Assembly: GCA_002435955.1 (NCBI GenBank)
Contig: DIWZ01000004.1
Coordinates: forward strand, 1-17,399
Direction: 5' to 3'
DNA length: 17,399 bases
Origin: Pelobacter sp. UBA6093
GTDB lineage: Bacteria; Desulfobacterota; Desulfuromonadia; Desulfuromonadales; Syntrophotaleaceae
The notes beneath the pieces were generated by a model. It ran no database searches. It was not told where the DNA came from and saw only the letters and a list, made by a program, of their open reading frames with translations. Below are positions 7,426 to 14,394 of the stretch, piece after piece. Position numbers and translations under genes: made by a program. Position 1 is the first letter of the stretch. Each line of letters starts with the position of its first letter.

Positions 7426-8610
7426 ATGACAACAGTCAAGGGGTTCACTTTTGCGGCCCGGTCGGCAGGTATCCGTAAATCCGGGCGGCTCGACCTCGGC
7501 CTGATCTTTTCCGCAACGCCGGCGCGGTGTGCAGGCGTGTTTACGACCAATAAGGTACAAGCGGCCCCAATTCTGGTGTCCGCACCACGTGTAGCCGCTG
7601 GCCTGTGTCAGGCCGTACTGGTCAACAGCGGGAATGCCAATGCCTGCACCGGTGAAACCGGTTTGCGGGATGCCGAGCGTTGCGGTCGCCTGGTGGCCGA
7701 GCAGCTTGGCATCGATGAACAGCTGGTGGCGGTTGCTTCTACCGGCGTTATTGGCCAGCCGCTGCCCATGCCGCTGCTTGAAAAGGCGATTCCGGATTTA
7801 CCCGACGGGTTGTCTGCCGATACCGTGTCCGATGTTGCCACGGCGATCATGACCACCGATTCATTTTCAAAGCTGTCCAGCCGGCAAGGCGGGGAAGGGC
7901 AGGTGCCCTATACGGTGCTCGGGGTAGCCAAAGGCGCCGGGATGATTCATCCCAACATGGCGACCATGCTTGCTTTCGTGGTGACCGATGCTTGCGTCGA
8001 GCCGGACTTTTTACGGCAGGCGTTGCGCCAGGCGGTGGCAGGTTCGTTCAATATCATCACGGTGGACCGCGATACCTCGACCAACGACATGGTGCTGATC
8101 ATGGCTAACGGTGAAGCCCGGAACCCAGAGCTTGTCTCGGATACCGCCGCCGGCCAGGAATTTGCCACTCTTTTGCGTGAAGTTCTGCTCGACCTTGCCA
8201 AAATGATCGTTCGCGATGGCGAGGGGGCTACCAAGCTGGTGCATGTGCAGGTGAGCGGTGCTGCCGATGCCGACGATGCCCGGCAGGTGGCCTATAGCGT
8301 CGCGACATCCAACCTGGTAAAGACCGCATTTTTCGGTGAGGATGCCAACTGGGGGCGTATTATCGCCGCCGTAGGTTATTCAGGCGCCCGAGTCGACCCT
8401 GCTTGCATCGATATCTGTTTCGACGATGTCCCCGTTGTGCAGGGTGGTCTCGGTACGGGGCCCGAGCGTGAAGCGGAAGCTACGACGGTGCTGAAGCAGG
8501 CTGAATTCGCCGTAAAGATCAATCTTGGAATTGGTGAGGCCAAGGCAGAATATTATACTTCCGATCTTACCTATGAATACATCAAGATCAACGCCGATTA
8601 TCGAACCTGA
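7426..8610 (+). CDS. argJ: Glutamate N-acetyltransferase / ornithine acetyltransferase ArgJ
   Basis: Transfers the acetyl group from N-acetylornithine back to glutamate, closing the acetyl cycle of arginine synthesis; bifunctional members can also use acetyl-CoA. The protein is 394 residues, usual for the family. The self-cleavage site is visible in KGAGMIHPNMATMLAF, where Thr180 follows Ala179 and becomes the N-terminal nucleophile of the beta chain. Other family stretches are VLVNSGNANACTG, TVDRDTSTNDMVL and FFGEDANWGRI. AGGAG at 7415-7419 sits six bases before ATG 7426 and three before ATG 7423, so 7426 is preferred, though MMTT is possible. It follows secA closely and is closed by a strong terminator. 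Whether it is mono- or bifunctional cannot be read here, but a NAGS candidate upstream makes the recycling role sufficient. Confidence 0.97.
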   Translation: MTTVKGFTFAARSAGIRKSGRLDLGLIFSATPARCAGVFTTNKVQAAPILVSAPRVAAGLCQAVLVNSGNANACTGETGLRDAERCGRLVAEQLGIDEQLVAVASTGVIGQPLPMPLLEKAIPDLPDGLSADTVSDVATAIMTTDSFSKLSSRQGGEGQVPYTVLGVAKGAGMIHPNMATMLAFVVTDACVEPDFLRQALRQAVAGSFNIITVDRDTSTNDMVLIMANGEARNPELVSDTAAGQEFATLLREVLLDLAKMIVRDGEGATKLVHVQVSGAADADDARQVAYSVATSNLVKTAFFGEDANWGRIIAAVGYSGARVDPACIDICFDDVPVVQGGLGTGPEREAEATTVLKQAEFAVKINLGIGEAKAEYYTSDLTYEYIKINADYRT

Positions 8611-8637
8611 TATCCATTTAAATATTTGATCCTGTCC

Positions 8638-8682
8638 GGGCCATCCCGGGACGGTATTCTCCGTCCCGGTGTGGCCCTTTTT
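8638..8682 (+). terminator. Strong rho-independent terminator after argJ
   Basis: GGGCCA (8638-8643) pairs with TGGCCC (8672-8677), and CCGGGACGG (8646-8654) with CCGTCCCGG (8661-8669), around loop TATTCT; only a 2x2 internal mismatch breaks a 15-pair stem. Five T follow (8678-8682). Confidence 0.92.
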
Positions 8683-8691
8683 AAGCCGGGC

Positions 8692-8725
8692 CACCCGCGA
8701 AAATTTGTCGCGAATAACCCGGGTG
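8692..8725 (+). other. Nested inverted repeats before deoC
   Basis: CACCCG (8692-8697) is a perfect inverted match of CGGGTG (8720-8725), directly beside the deoC ribosome-binding AAAGG (8726-8730). Inside it GCGA-N7-TCGC forms a second small stem. It could influence deoC translation or be an operator. No convincing promoter was seen between the argJ terminator and deoC. Confidence 0.3.
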
Positions 8726-8734
8726 AAAGGCTGT

Positions 8735-9400
8735 ATGGAATCCCCTGCACACTTTATCGACCATACGTTGCTTAAAGCGGATGCCACTTCCGTGCAAATC
8801 GAACAGCTTTGCCACGATGCGTTGCATTGGCGATTCGCCTCTGTGTGCATTCCGCCTCGTTTTGTATCCGAGGCGGCTGCATATTTGCATGGAACCGGTG
8901 TGGCGGTCGGGACCGTGGTCGGGTTTCCTCTTGGCTACGATACCACTGCCGTCAAATGCGCGGCGACGGCCGAGGCGGTTGCTGCGGGAGCCAGTGAAAT
9001 CGATATGGTAATCCCACTGGGGGCGGCGGTACAGGGCTGTCTGGATGTCGTGCGGGAAGATGTAGCCAGGGTTCTGGAGGCGGCCTGCGGCAATACCATC
9101 AAGGTCATTATCGAGTGTTGCTATCTGGACAACGTGCGAAAGGTCCAGTTGGTCGATTTGCTGGCCGAAACGGGAGTCGCCTACGTGAAAACGTCAACAG
9201 GCTTTGCCAGGGAAGGGGCGACGCCCGAGGATGTCCGCCTTTTGCACCAGGCGACGCAGGGCAGGATGAAAGTCAAGGCTGCGGGCGGGATCCGCGACTG
9301 GGTGACCTGTCGCACCATGCTCGAGGCCGGCGCCCTGCGTGTCGGTACCAGCAACGGAGTGCAGATCATGCAACAATGGCGCAGGGAGCAGAGTCTATGA
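8735..9400 (+). CDS. deoC: Deoxyribose-phosphate aldolase
   Basis: Class I aldolase that splits 2-deoxyribose 5-phosphate into glyceraldehyde 3-phosphate and acetaldehyde, the last step of deoxynucleoside breakdown. The 221 residues form a TIM barrel starting with the family segment IDHTLLK (8-14). The Schiff-base lysine is Lys152 in VKTSTGF, the assisting lysine is Lys181 in VKAAGGIRD, and Asp90 in EIDMVIPLGA is the usual catalytic aspartate. AAAGG at 8726-8730 precedes ATG 8735; the frame is open upstream into the argJ terminator, which argues against a longer protein. deoB overlaps its stop by an ATGA junction, so the two are translationally coupled. Confidence 0.97.
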   Translation: MESPAHFIDHTLLKADATSVQIEQLCHDALHWRFASVCIPPRFVSEAAAYLHGTGVAVGTVVGFPLGYDTTAVKCAATAEAVAAGASEIDMVIPLGAAVQGCLDVVREDVARVLEAACGNTIKVIIECCYLDNVRKVQLVDLLAETGVAYVKTSTGFAREGATPEDVRLLHQATQGRMKVKAAGGIRDWVTCRTMLEAGALRVGTSNGVQIMQQWRREQSL

Positions 9401-10575
9401 CTACGGCAGCTTGGCAGCGGGTGGTATTGATAACGCTGGACGGTGTTGGCGTCGGTGGGCAACCGGATGCCGCCTGTTACGGAGATGAAGCTGCATGTAC
9501 GCTGCCGCATGTGGCCGAATGCTGCGGCGGATTGCAATTGCCGACCATGCAGAGACTTGGGCTGGGCAGAATCGTTCCCATTGTCGGCGTCCCCCCGGTT
9601 GCCCGGCCACGCGGCCATGTCGGACGCATGCTTGAGCGCTCCAAGGGCAAGGATACCACCACCGGCCACTGGGAGTTGGCGGGGCTCGAGCAAGGGCAAC
9701 CCTTTGCAACCTACCCCGAAGGATTCCCCGATGCGATAATCGACGCTTTCAGCGATCTGGCCGGGGTGCGTCCTTTGGGGAATGTTGCGGCCAGCGGCAC
9801 CGAGGTTTTGAAACTGCTCGGGGAGGAACATCTTCGCACCGGGCGCCCCATTGTCTACACCAGTGTCGATTCGGTTTTTCAGATTGCAGCCCATGAAGAT
9901 GTCCTGCCGCGCGAGCGCTTGTATGCCCTTTGTAAAGGCATGCGACAGGTGCTCGATGAATATCGTGTCGGACGGGTTATCGCGCGGCCATTTATCGGCA
10001 CCAGTGTCGATACCTTTGAGCGAACTGCGGGGCGCCGTGATTTTTCCATGCCACCACAGGGCGATACCCTGCTGGACAATATGCTGAAATCCGGCATGAC
10101 GGTCATCGGGGTCGGCAAGATCGGCGATATCTTTGCCGGCAAAGGGATCAGTCAATCGATAAAAAGTTCATGCAACAGCGACGGCATGGCCAAAACTCGT
10201 GAAGCTCTGGCGCAGCTTGATAAGGGCATGGTGTTCACCAACCTGGTTGATTTCGATATGCTGTACGGGCATCGACTCGATGCACATGGATTTGGCCGGG
10301 CACTGGAAGAATTCGATGTTTGGCTGAAAGATTTCATGGCGGCTTTAAAGTCAGGGGACTTGCTCATCATTACCGCGGATCACGGCTGCGACCCGACCAC
10401 TCCAGGCACGGATCATACCCGGGAGAGCGTGCCGCTGCTGGTGTGGCATCCCGATCTTGTCAGCGGGAAGGATATCGGGGTTCGTGGAAGTTTTGCCGAT
10501 GTTGCGGCTACTATTGCCGGGCTTTTCGGACTGGAGTGCGACTGCGGCAGGAGTTTTGCGGATCAATTAACTTGA
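9397..10575 (+). CDS. deoB: Phosphopentomutase
   Basis: Manganese enzyme of the alkaline-phosphatase superfamily that interconverts (deoxy)ribose 1-phosphate and 5-phosphate, feeding DeoC and linking nucleoside salvage to pentose phosphates. The 392 residues match the family. Metal and active-site segments are TLDGVGVG (14-21, Asp15), DTTTGHWE (86-93, which holds the phosphorylated threonine), VDFDMLYGHRLD starting at Val284, DHGCDPTTPG from 328, and TDHTRE with Asp339 and His340. GGGAG at 9384-9388 lies eight bases before the ATG, which overlaps the deoC stop. Its 3' end overlaps by 13 bases the end of the leftward PilZ gene, so there is no intergenic room for a standard terminator. Confidence 0.97.
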   Translation: MTTAAWQRVVLITLDGVGVGGQPDAACYGDEAACTLPHVAECCGGLQLPTMQRLGLGRIVPIVGVPPVARPRGHVGRMLERSKGKDTTTGHWELAGLEQGQPFATYPEGFPDAIIDAFSDLAGVRPLGNVAASGTEVLKLLGEEHLRTGRPIVYTSVDSVFQIAAHEDVLPRERLYALCKGMRQVLDEYRVGRVIARPFIGTSVDTFERTAGRRDFSMPPQGDTLLDNMLKSGMTVIGVGKIGDIFAGKGISQSIKSSCNSDGMAKTREALAQLDKGMVFTNLVDFDMLYGHRLDAHGFGRALEEFDVWLKDFMAALKSGDLLIITADHGCDPTTPGTDHTRESVPLLVWHPDLVSGKDIGVRGSFADVAATIAGLFGLECDCGRSFADQLT

Positions 10576-11366
10576 GATAACGGCGTCTTGCCCCCTCGGG
10601 GTGGGATCGGCAAGTGAAGCACCGTGTCATCGGCAGGCTTGCCTGGTTGGTGTGTTTGCCAGCCATGGCGTCCTTTGTGGTGGGATAGTTCTTCCATGAA
10701 GCAACTCTCGATATAGCACTCAAGCAAATGGCGGCTTTGCGACTGCAGCTCGATAAATTCGACGCCGACCCCCTGTTGGTAATTGTTCTTGGGTTCCGGG
10801 TGAACGCAATAAAGTACCTGGCCGGTAAGCTCCAGTTCCTGTTTCATCCCCAGTAATGGCAAAATGATGCGAAACTGTTCCCTGTGCTCCAGGCGAAATC
10901 CGGTTTTCATGAAGAGGCCGCGGGAGCTGAGGCTCAGGATCTCGCCCAGATGGCATTTGCTGTTGCGACAGATCATCCCCGGAAGTTTCAGGTCCAGCCG
11001 CATATTCTGGCGCGGATATTTTTCCAGATGATTCTGCACGGCTGAGAACAAAGCGAAAATATCCACCGGCACCTCCAGAGGTTCATGCGGCAGGTCAAGG
11101 GCATGTTCCCCTTCGGCGTTCTTCAGCACAATGAGAGACGCTCCTCCATCCAGGCACTGAGAAACAGTTTTGACTATTTCGGTATCGCCTCCATCCGCCA
11201 GCCAGTCCGCGTTAATGATCAGCAGGTCAGGACTGGTATCCCGGATCAACCTGGTCAGGCGATCCTGACTGTATGCTGCCAGTACCCGGTATCCCCAATG
11301 TTTAAGGGTCATATCGAGGGTGGTCAGGATATTTTCTCTATGGTCTCCGAGTAACAGACGTTTCAT
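10563..11366 (-). CDS. PilZ-domain protein with a degenerate receiver domain
   Basis: Probable c-di-GMP-linked signalling protein of 267 residues. Residues 1-115 look like a CheY-type receiver: Asp8 keeps one acidic-pocket position, but the phosphoacceptor position in PDLLIINADW is Asn52, and the usual Lys-Pro turn is replaced by HEP (94-96). It therefore seems unable to take phosphate in the normal way. Residues 118-222 form a PilZ domain, with RQNMR (119-123) matching the RxxxR motif and SLSSRG (145-150) a version of (D/N)xSxxG lacking the first acidic or amide residue, so ligand binding is uncertain. The last 45 residues are a basic, Pro/Gly/His-rich tail outside known domains, encoded in the overlap with deoB and its hairpin. 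The start has only a weak upstream GGA. MucR lies upstream on the same strand. Confidence 0.75.
   Translation of the reverse strand: MKRLLLGDHRENILTTLDMTLKHWGYRVLAAYSQDRLTRLIRDTSPDLLIINADWLADGGDTEIVKTVSQCLDGGASLIVLKNAEGEHALDLPHEPLEVPVDIFALFSAVQNHLEKYPRQNMRLDLKLPGMICRNSKCHLGEILSLSSRGLFMKTGFRLEHREQFRIILPLLGMKQELELTGQVLYCVHPEPKNNYQQGVGVEFIELQSQSRHLLECYIESCFMEELSHHKGRHGWQTHQPGKPADDTVLHLPIPPRGGKTPLSQVN
10587..10614 (+). other. Hairpin just past deoB, inside the PilZ gene
   Basis: CTTGCC (10587-10592) pairs with GGCAAG (10609-10614), with an inner CCCC-TC-GGGG stem. It lies 12 bases after the deoB stop but has no T run, so it may protect or weakly terminate the deoB message. It also encodes the C-terminal tail of the PilZ protein on the other strand. 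Confidence 0.35.
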
Positions 11367-11421
11367 AAGTGTGGATCCGTTAAAGGCTTGCCAGGGTTTA
11401 ATAGAACGCTATTGTGAAACT

Positions 11422-11467
11422 GTTACATTTTGTCTATGGGTATATGTCAACCAGGGGGTTGGGTCAA
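11422..11467 (-). promoter_or_regulatory. Two overlapping sigma-70-like promoters of the PilZ gene
   Basis: On the minus strand, TTGACC (11462-11467), 17 bases, TATACC (11439-11444), and then TTGACA (11445-11450), 17 bases, TGTAAC (11422-11427). The second -35 box abuts the first -10 box. The downstream promoter would give a leader of about 50 bases. Confidence 0.5.
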
Positions 11468-11562
11468 GGAAAATCTTGGTAGAATTTACGGCCTGTGGAC
11501 AGTGAAATGGAGGGAACGTTGTGGTGACACGGCGGGATGCCTGGTGCGTGGGAGGTGCTGGA

Positions 11563-11576
11563 CGATCAGGTGATCG
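11563..11576. promoter_or_regulatory. Candidate operator palindrome
   Basis: CGATCA-GG-TGATCG is a perfect 6+2+6 palindrome about 95 bases upstream of the PilZ promoters. It may bind a dimeric regulator; no regulator can be assigned. Confidence 0.25.
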
Positions 11577-11622
11577 CTCCTGAAAAACAGGAATTTAGAG
11601 ACTGCAGAGAGAACGGAAGAGG

Positions 11623-11655
11623 GTCGGGAAGAAGCATGTCGCCCCCCTTCCCGAC
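11623..11655 (-). terminator. Possible terminator or 3' hairpin of mucR
   Basis: GTCGGGAAG (11623-11631) and CTTCCCGAC (11647-11655) form a perfect 9-pair stem 12 bases beyond the mucR stop. What follows on the minus strand is pyrimidine-rich but lacks a T run, so intrinsic termination is uncertain. Confidence 0.4.
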
Positions 11656-11667
11656 AGACACATGGCG

Positions 11668-12111
11668 TTATTTTTTGGCTTTGCCTTTGGCCTTCTGGGC
11701 GCGGGCTCGCGCGAGATTTTCACCGAGACCACGATCGATGGCCATCTGGCGGCGGCTTTCAGAATAGGCACGCGCAGCCAGGGGTTGGGTGCGGGGGATA
11801 TCATACTGCTTGCGGTATTCGGAAGCTGTCATGCCATGGGCGGTTTTCAGGTGGCGAGCAAGAGTTTTCATCGGTTTGCCACAGATCATGCAGACAACTT
11901 TATCTTTACCAAACGCTTTTTTACGGGACACAATGGGGGACTGATCAGCTTCTGCATCTTCAGAAACCATTTCCAGTACGGTTCCACTCTCAATCGCGAC
12001 CAATGCCTGATGTAAATCGTTGAGTTCCGCAATCAGTTCCTCCTTCGTCATCGGGGTGGTCGATGCGTGGGATGCAACAATTTCAGCGGCCATTTCAAGT
12101 AAATTTGCCAT
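11668..12111 (-). CDS. MucR/Ros-family zinc-finger transcriptional regulator
   Basis: DNA-binding regulator of 147 residues. A short N-terminal helical part (1-45, probable oligomerisation) is followed by an acidic linker, then the Ros-type zinc finger with Cys74, Cys77, His87 and His92 (Cys-X2-Cys-X9-His-X4-His), the family segment RHLKTAHGMTASEYRKQY, and a Lys/Arg/Ala-rich tail ending in AKGKAKK. In alphaproteobacteria such proteins bind AT-rich DNA with TpA steps and behave as H-NS-like silencers; the targets here are unknown. GAGGAGG (minus strand, 12120-12126) eight bases before ATG 12111 decides the start over the longer open frame reaching 12192. The AT-rich region upstream fits self-regulation. 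Confidence 0.88.
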   Translation of the reverse strand: MANLLEMAAEIVASHASTTPMTKEELIAELNDLHQALVAIESGTVLEMVSEDAEADQSPIVSRKKAFGKDKVVCMICGKPMKTLARHLKTAHGMTASEYRKQYDIPRTQPLAARAYSESRRQMAIDRGLGENLARARAQKAKGKAKK

Positions 12112-12169
12112 AGAGGCGTCCTCCTCAAGGTTGAATATTGCCTTCTTTTTTAGAAGCAACCTTACTAAT

Positions 12170-12197
12170 ACTATATATTTATTTAAAATCAAGTAAA
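12170..12197 (-). promoter_or_regulatory. Probable promoter of the mucR gene
   Basis: On the minus strand, TTTACT (12192-12197), 16 bases, and TATAGT (12170-12175), in AT-rich DNA. The start of transcription would fall about 50 bases before the ATG. Confidence 0.45.
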
Positions 12198-12613
12198 AAG
12201 ATCGTTTTTGTGTTTATTTCAATAAATATCATCAAAAGATACGATGATTTCAGGTTGTGAAGACGGATTGTAGTCTGTCTGTACTATGAAATTTACTGAT
12301 TCATACAAGTCTTTTGCTGTGGTAGTCAATGGCGAACCTCGTGGCAAACAGCAGGATGGTTGGGGTTTTTTGGTTACAGGTTGGGAAAACAGCTGGTTTT
12401 GTCTGGATGGGGTTTGAAGTTGGCTTGCAAAGCCCTTTTATGCCATGTATTTCAAGAAAACTGTGATTGATTCGCATTGTATTGTTATGGATGGATGATC
12501 GTTTATATGTAAATCGCATGGGATGAGCCGGACACGGTGGAGTCGGTATTTTGCCGGTCTCTGCCAATACCCTCCTGAATGGCATAACCTATTGAAATTT
12601 CCAGTTAAAAGCC

Positions 12614-12642
12614 TTGACACTGTCTGGGGGCTGTGCTAGATT
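12614..12642 (+). promoter_or_regulatory. Sigma-70 promoter of the receiver gene
   Basis: Perfect TTGACA (12614-12619), a 17-base spacer and TAGATT (12637-12642). The predicted start is near 12649. Confidence 0.65.
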
Positions 12643-12872
12643 TTGGGCGTTTTATGTGGCTATTGTCAGGCTCCGTGCGAGGACGGTTCGTTGTTGAATT
12701 TTCGTGGCTGGCGATGGTGTTTAGCCCGGCGTGGGGTGTCAGATTCTTGGAGTACCAGGCAGGTTGTCTTTTTCGATCTGATTCGGTGCGGCTGTGCAAA
12801 TCTAAATCGATGGCCCGGTGTTCGCCGCTGGTTTGGGCCATTGCGCATTCTGTATGTTACAGGGAGGCTTGA

Positions 12873-14255
12873 ATGAGCAAGAAGCTGTTGCTGGCCGACG
12901 ATAGTATTACCATCCAGAAGGTGGTTGGAATCATTTTCGCTAATGAAGATTGCAACCTGGCCGTTGTTGGAGATGGTGATTCCGCTTTGGCTGCTGCCCG
13001 TTCCGAGCGGCCTGACCTGATAATGGCTGATGTTCTTATGCCAGGCAAGAATGGTTATGAGGTCTGCGCTGCGGTGAAACAGGACCCCGCCTTGCGCGAT
13101 GTGCCTGTCTTATTGCTTTCCGGGACTTTTGAACCGTTTGATGAAGCTCTCGCCCGATCAGTCGGTGTCGATGACTGGATCGTGAAGCCATTTGAGTCGC
13201 AGGCATTGCTCGACAAGGTGGCAGAGCTTCTGGCCAGGGTTCCTGAACCTGCGATGGCGCAACTTCCCGGGGACGATCTCGATGAAGATTTCGACCTCGT
13301 TGAGGATTTTGTCGCGCCGGTTGGCTCAGACGCCGACATGTGGCAGGAGCTGCACGAGCCTTCTGCCGAGGTAAGTATCGCTGAAACGCCTCCCGGTGAG
13401 CCAACATCCTTGTCCGAGTCCGGCTCCGATGATTTTGCCGAGTCGTTTTTTCCCGACATGGAAAGTATCGCCGAATCGGGAATGCCCTCCAAGGGAGAAG
13501 ATACAGTCGATGACTCCGGTATCTTTGAGTCGTCCTTGATGCCTCCGCTATCGGAAGCCGTCACCGGTTCTATTGAAGAGAATGTGCCGCTCGCCGTTGC
13601 TCCCGGGGGAGTCGATACCGATGAGAGTAACGAGGGCGATCTCTGGCTCGAAGAATCGGAAGCCGATGAGGTCCTGTTTCTTGATGAGGATGATATCCTG
13701 GATGAAGAACTTGCGGCCGAAGACCTGGCCGCAGAGCGGACCGCCGATTTGGCTTTTGAGTCTGTTGATGAGCTGTCGGGCGCCGACGCGGATGCGCCGA
13801 TACCTTTGTCTTCCACGGATTTGGATGCCCCTTCTGTGGTAGAAGAATCCTTAACCGAACCTGTTGCCGAACCTGCAAAACGGGAAGGCCTTGGCTTTTT
13901 TCAGAATCCCGGGCTCGTGGCCAGGTTGGCCCAGCCTGCGGTAGCACCGGTCGAGGTTAAGGAGCCTGCTCCAGCGGTTGAGGAGGAACATGAGGTGCTT
14001 GAACAGGCCGAAATCGCTATGAGTGAACCGTCCGCCGCACAAGCGCCGACTGTCGGTATCGGGCCTGCGGAGGTGGAACATCGGATCCAGGATATTTCGG
14101 AGGAAGCACTGACCCGGATTGTTGAAAGGGTAGCTGCCGGAGTTATCGAGCGTCTTGCCGATACGATTCTGGAGCGTATAGCCTGGGAGGTAGTGCCCGA
14201 TCTGGCTGAAGCAATCATTCGGGAAGAAATTCGGCATATAACCGAAAAAGTCTGA
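12873..14255 (+). CDS. Receiver-domain protein with long acidic linker and helical C-terminus
   Basis: Two-component-type protein of 460 residues, with no recognised output domain. Residues 1-122 are a complete CheY-like receiver: Asp9/Asp10 acid pocket, Asp53 phosphoacceptor in MADVLMPG, Ser83 at the switch position and Lys105 in KPF. Residues about 123-400 are a low-complexity linker very rich in Glu, Asp, Ser and Pro (for example LFLDEDDILDEELAAEDLAA). Residues about 405-460 are predicted helical, ending in an IAWEVVPDLAEAIIREEI-like segment that I associate with deltaproteobacterial receiver proteins of unknown role, possibly in motility or cell organisation. AGGGAGG (12861-12867) five bases before the ATG fixes the start. 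It has its own promoter with a long leader, and its terminator overlaps the valS promoter. Confidence 0.8.
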   Translation: MSKKLLLADDSITIQKVVGIIFANEDCNLAVVGDGDSALAAARSERPDLIMADVLMPGKNGYEVCAAVKQDPALRDVPVLLLSGTFEPFDEALARSVGVDDWIVKPFESQALLDKVAELLARVPEPAMAQLPGDDLDEDFDLVEDFVAPVGSDADMWQELHEPSAEVSIAETPPGEPTSLSESGSDDFAESFFPDMESIAESGMPSKGEDTVDDSGIFESSLMPPLSEAVTGSIEENVPLAVAPGGVDTDESNEGDLWLEESEADEVLFLDEDDILDEELAAEDLAAERTADLAFESVDELSGADADAPIPLSSTDLDAPSVVEESLTEPVAEPAKREGLGFFQNPGLVARLAQPAVAPVEVKEPAPAVEEEHEVLEQAEIAMSEPSAAQAPTVGIGPAEVEHRIQDISEEALTRIVERVAAGVIERLADTILERIAWEVVPDLAEAIIREEIRHITEKV

Positions 14256-14365
14256 TATCCGGGCCTTTGTTGGTTCTTGCCCTGCCGAGGATGACACGGT
14301 CACGCGGGGATCGCCGGCCGGTATTCACGGCTTTGTTTCAAACTTGCTTGACGCAGGGTGAATAG

Positions 14366-14394
14366 TTGACGTACCGAACGGGGATTGCTAAAAT
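14366..14394 (+). promoter_or_regulatory. Sigma-70 promoter of valS
   Basis: TTGACG (14366-14371), exactly 17 bases, TAAAAT (14389-14394). The predicted start near 14401 leaves a leader of about 66 bases. A second TTGACG lies 18 bases upstream (14348-14353) but has no matching -10. The spacer and -10 box lie inside the terminator hairpin of the previous gene. Confidence 0.7.

Larger units (their letters stand above)
11367..11667 (-). other. 301-base gap between mucR and the PilZ gene
   Basis: No credible gene. Reading leftward it holds a 9-pair stem after mucR (11623-11655), a small TCCTG/CAGGA stem (11578-11592), a 14-base palindrome CGATCA-GG-TGATCG (11563-11576), and two overlapping promoter-like sequences for the PilZ gene (11422-11467). 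Confidence 0.6.
12112..12872. other. 761-base divergent regulatory region without a clear gene
   Basis: This region lies between the leftward mucR and the rightward receiver gene. Bases 12140-12310 are notably AT-rich and include the mucR promoter. A 43-codon frame (12286-12417) starts with ATG but has no Shine-Dalgarno sequence. A good sigma-70 promoter at 12614-12642 leaves a leader of about 225 bases before the receiver gene. I recognise no tRNA, known riboswitch or insertion sequence. Confidence 0.6.

Noticed and set aside
11662..12015. 117-codon plus-strand frame over mucR
   Set aside because: It is antisense to the well-supported MucR/Ros gene and has no recognisable domain.
12112..12192. 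Longer MucR start at 12192
   Set aside because: The extra 27 residues are encoded in AT-rich promoter DNA, and the consensus ribosome binding site lies just before ATG 12111.
12633..12876. Two overlapping small plus-strand frames of 77-79 codons before the receiver gene
   Set aside because: They begin at or near the predicted promoter, lack ribosome binding sites and have no coding-like composition; they are treated as leader.
13055..13816. Ser-rich 253-codon minus-strand frame
   Set aside because: It is the complement of the Glu/Asp-rich linker of the receiver gene; the Ser-rich product is the shadow of acidic codons.
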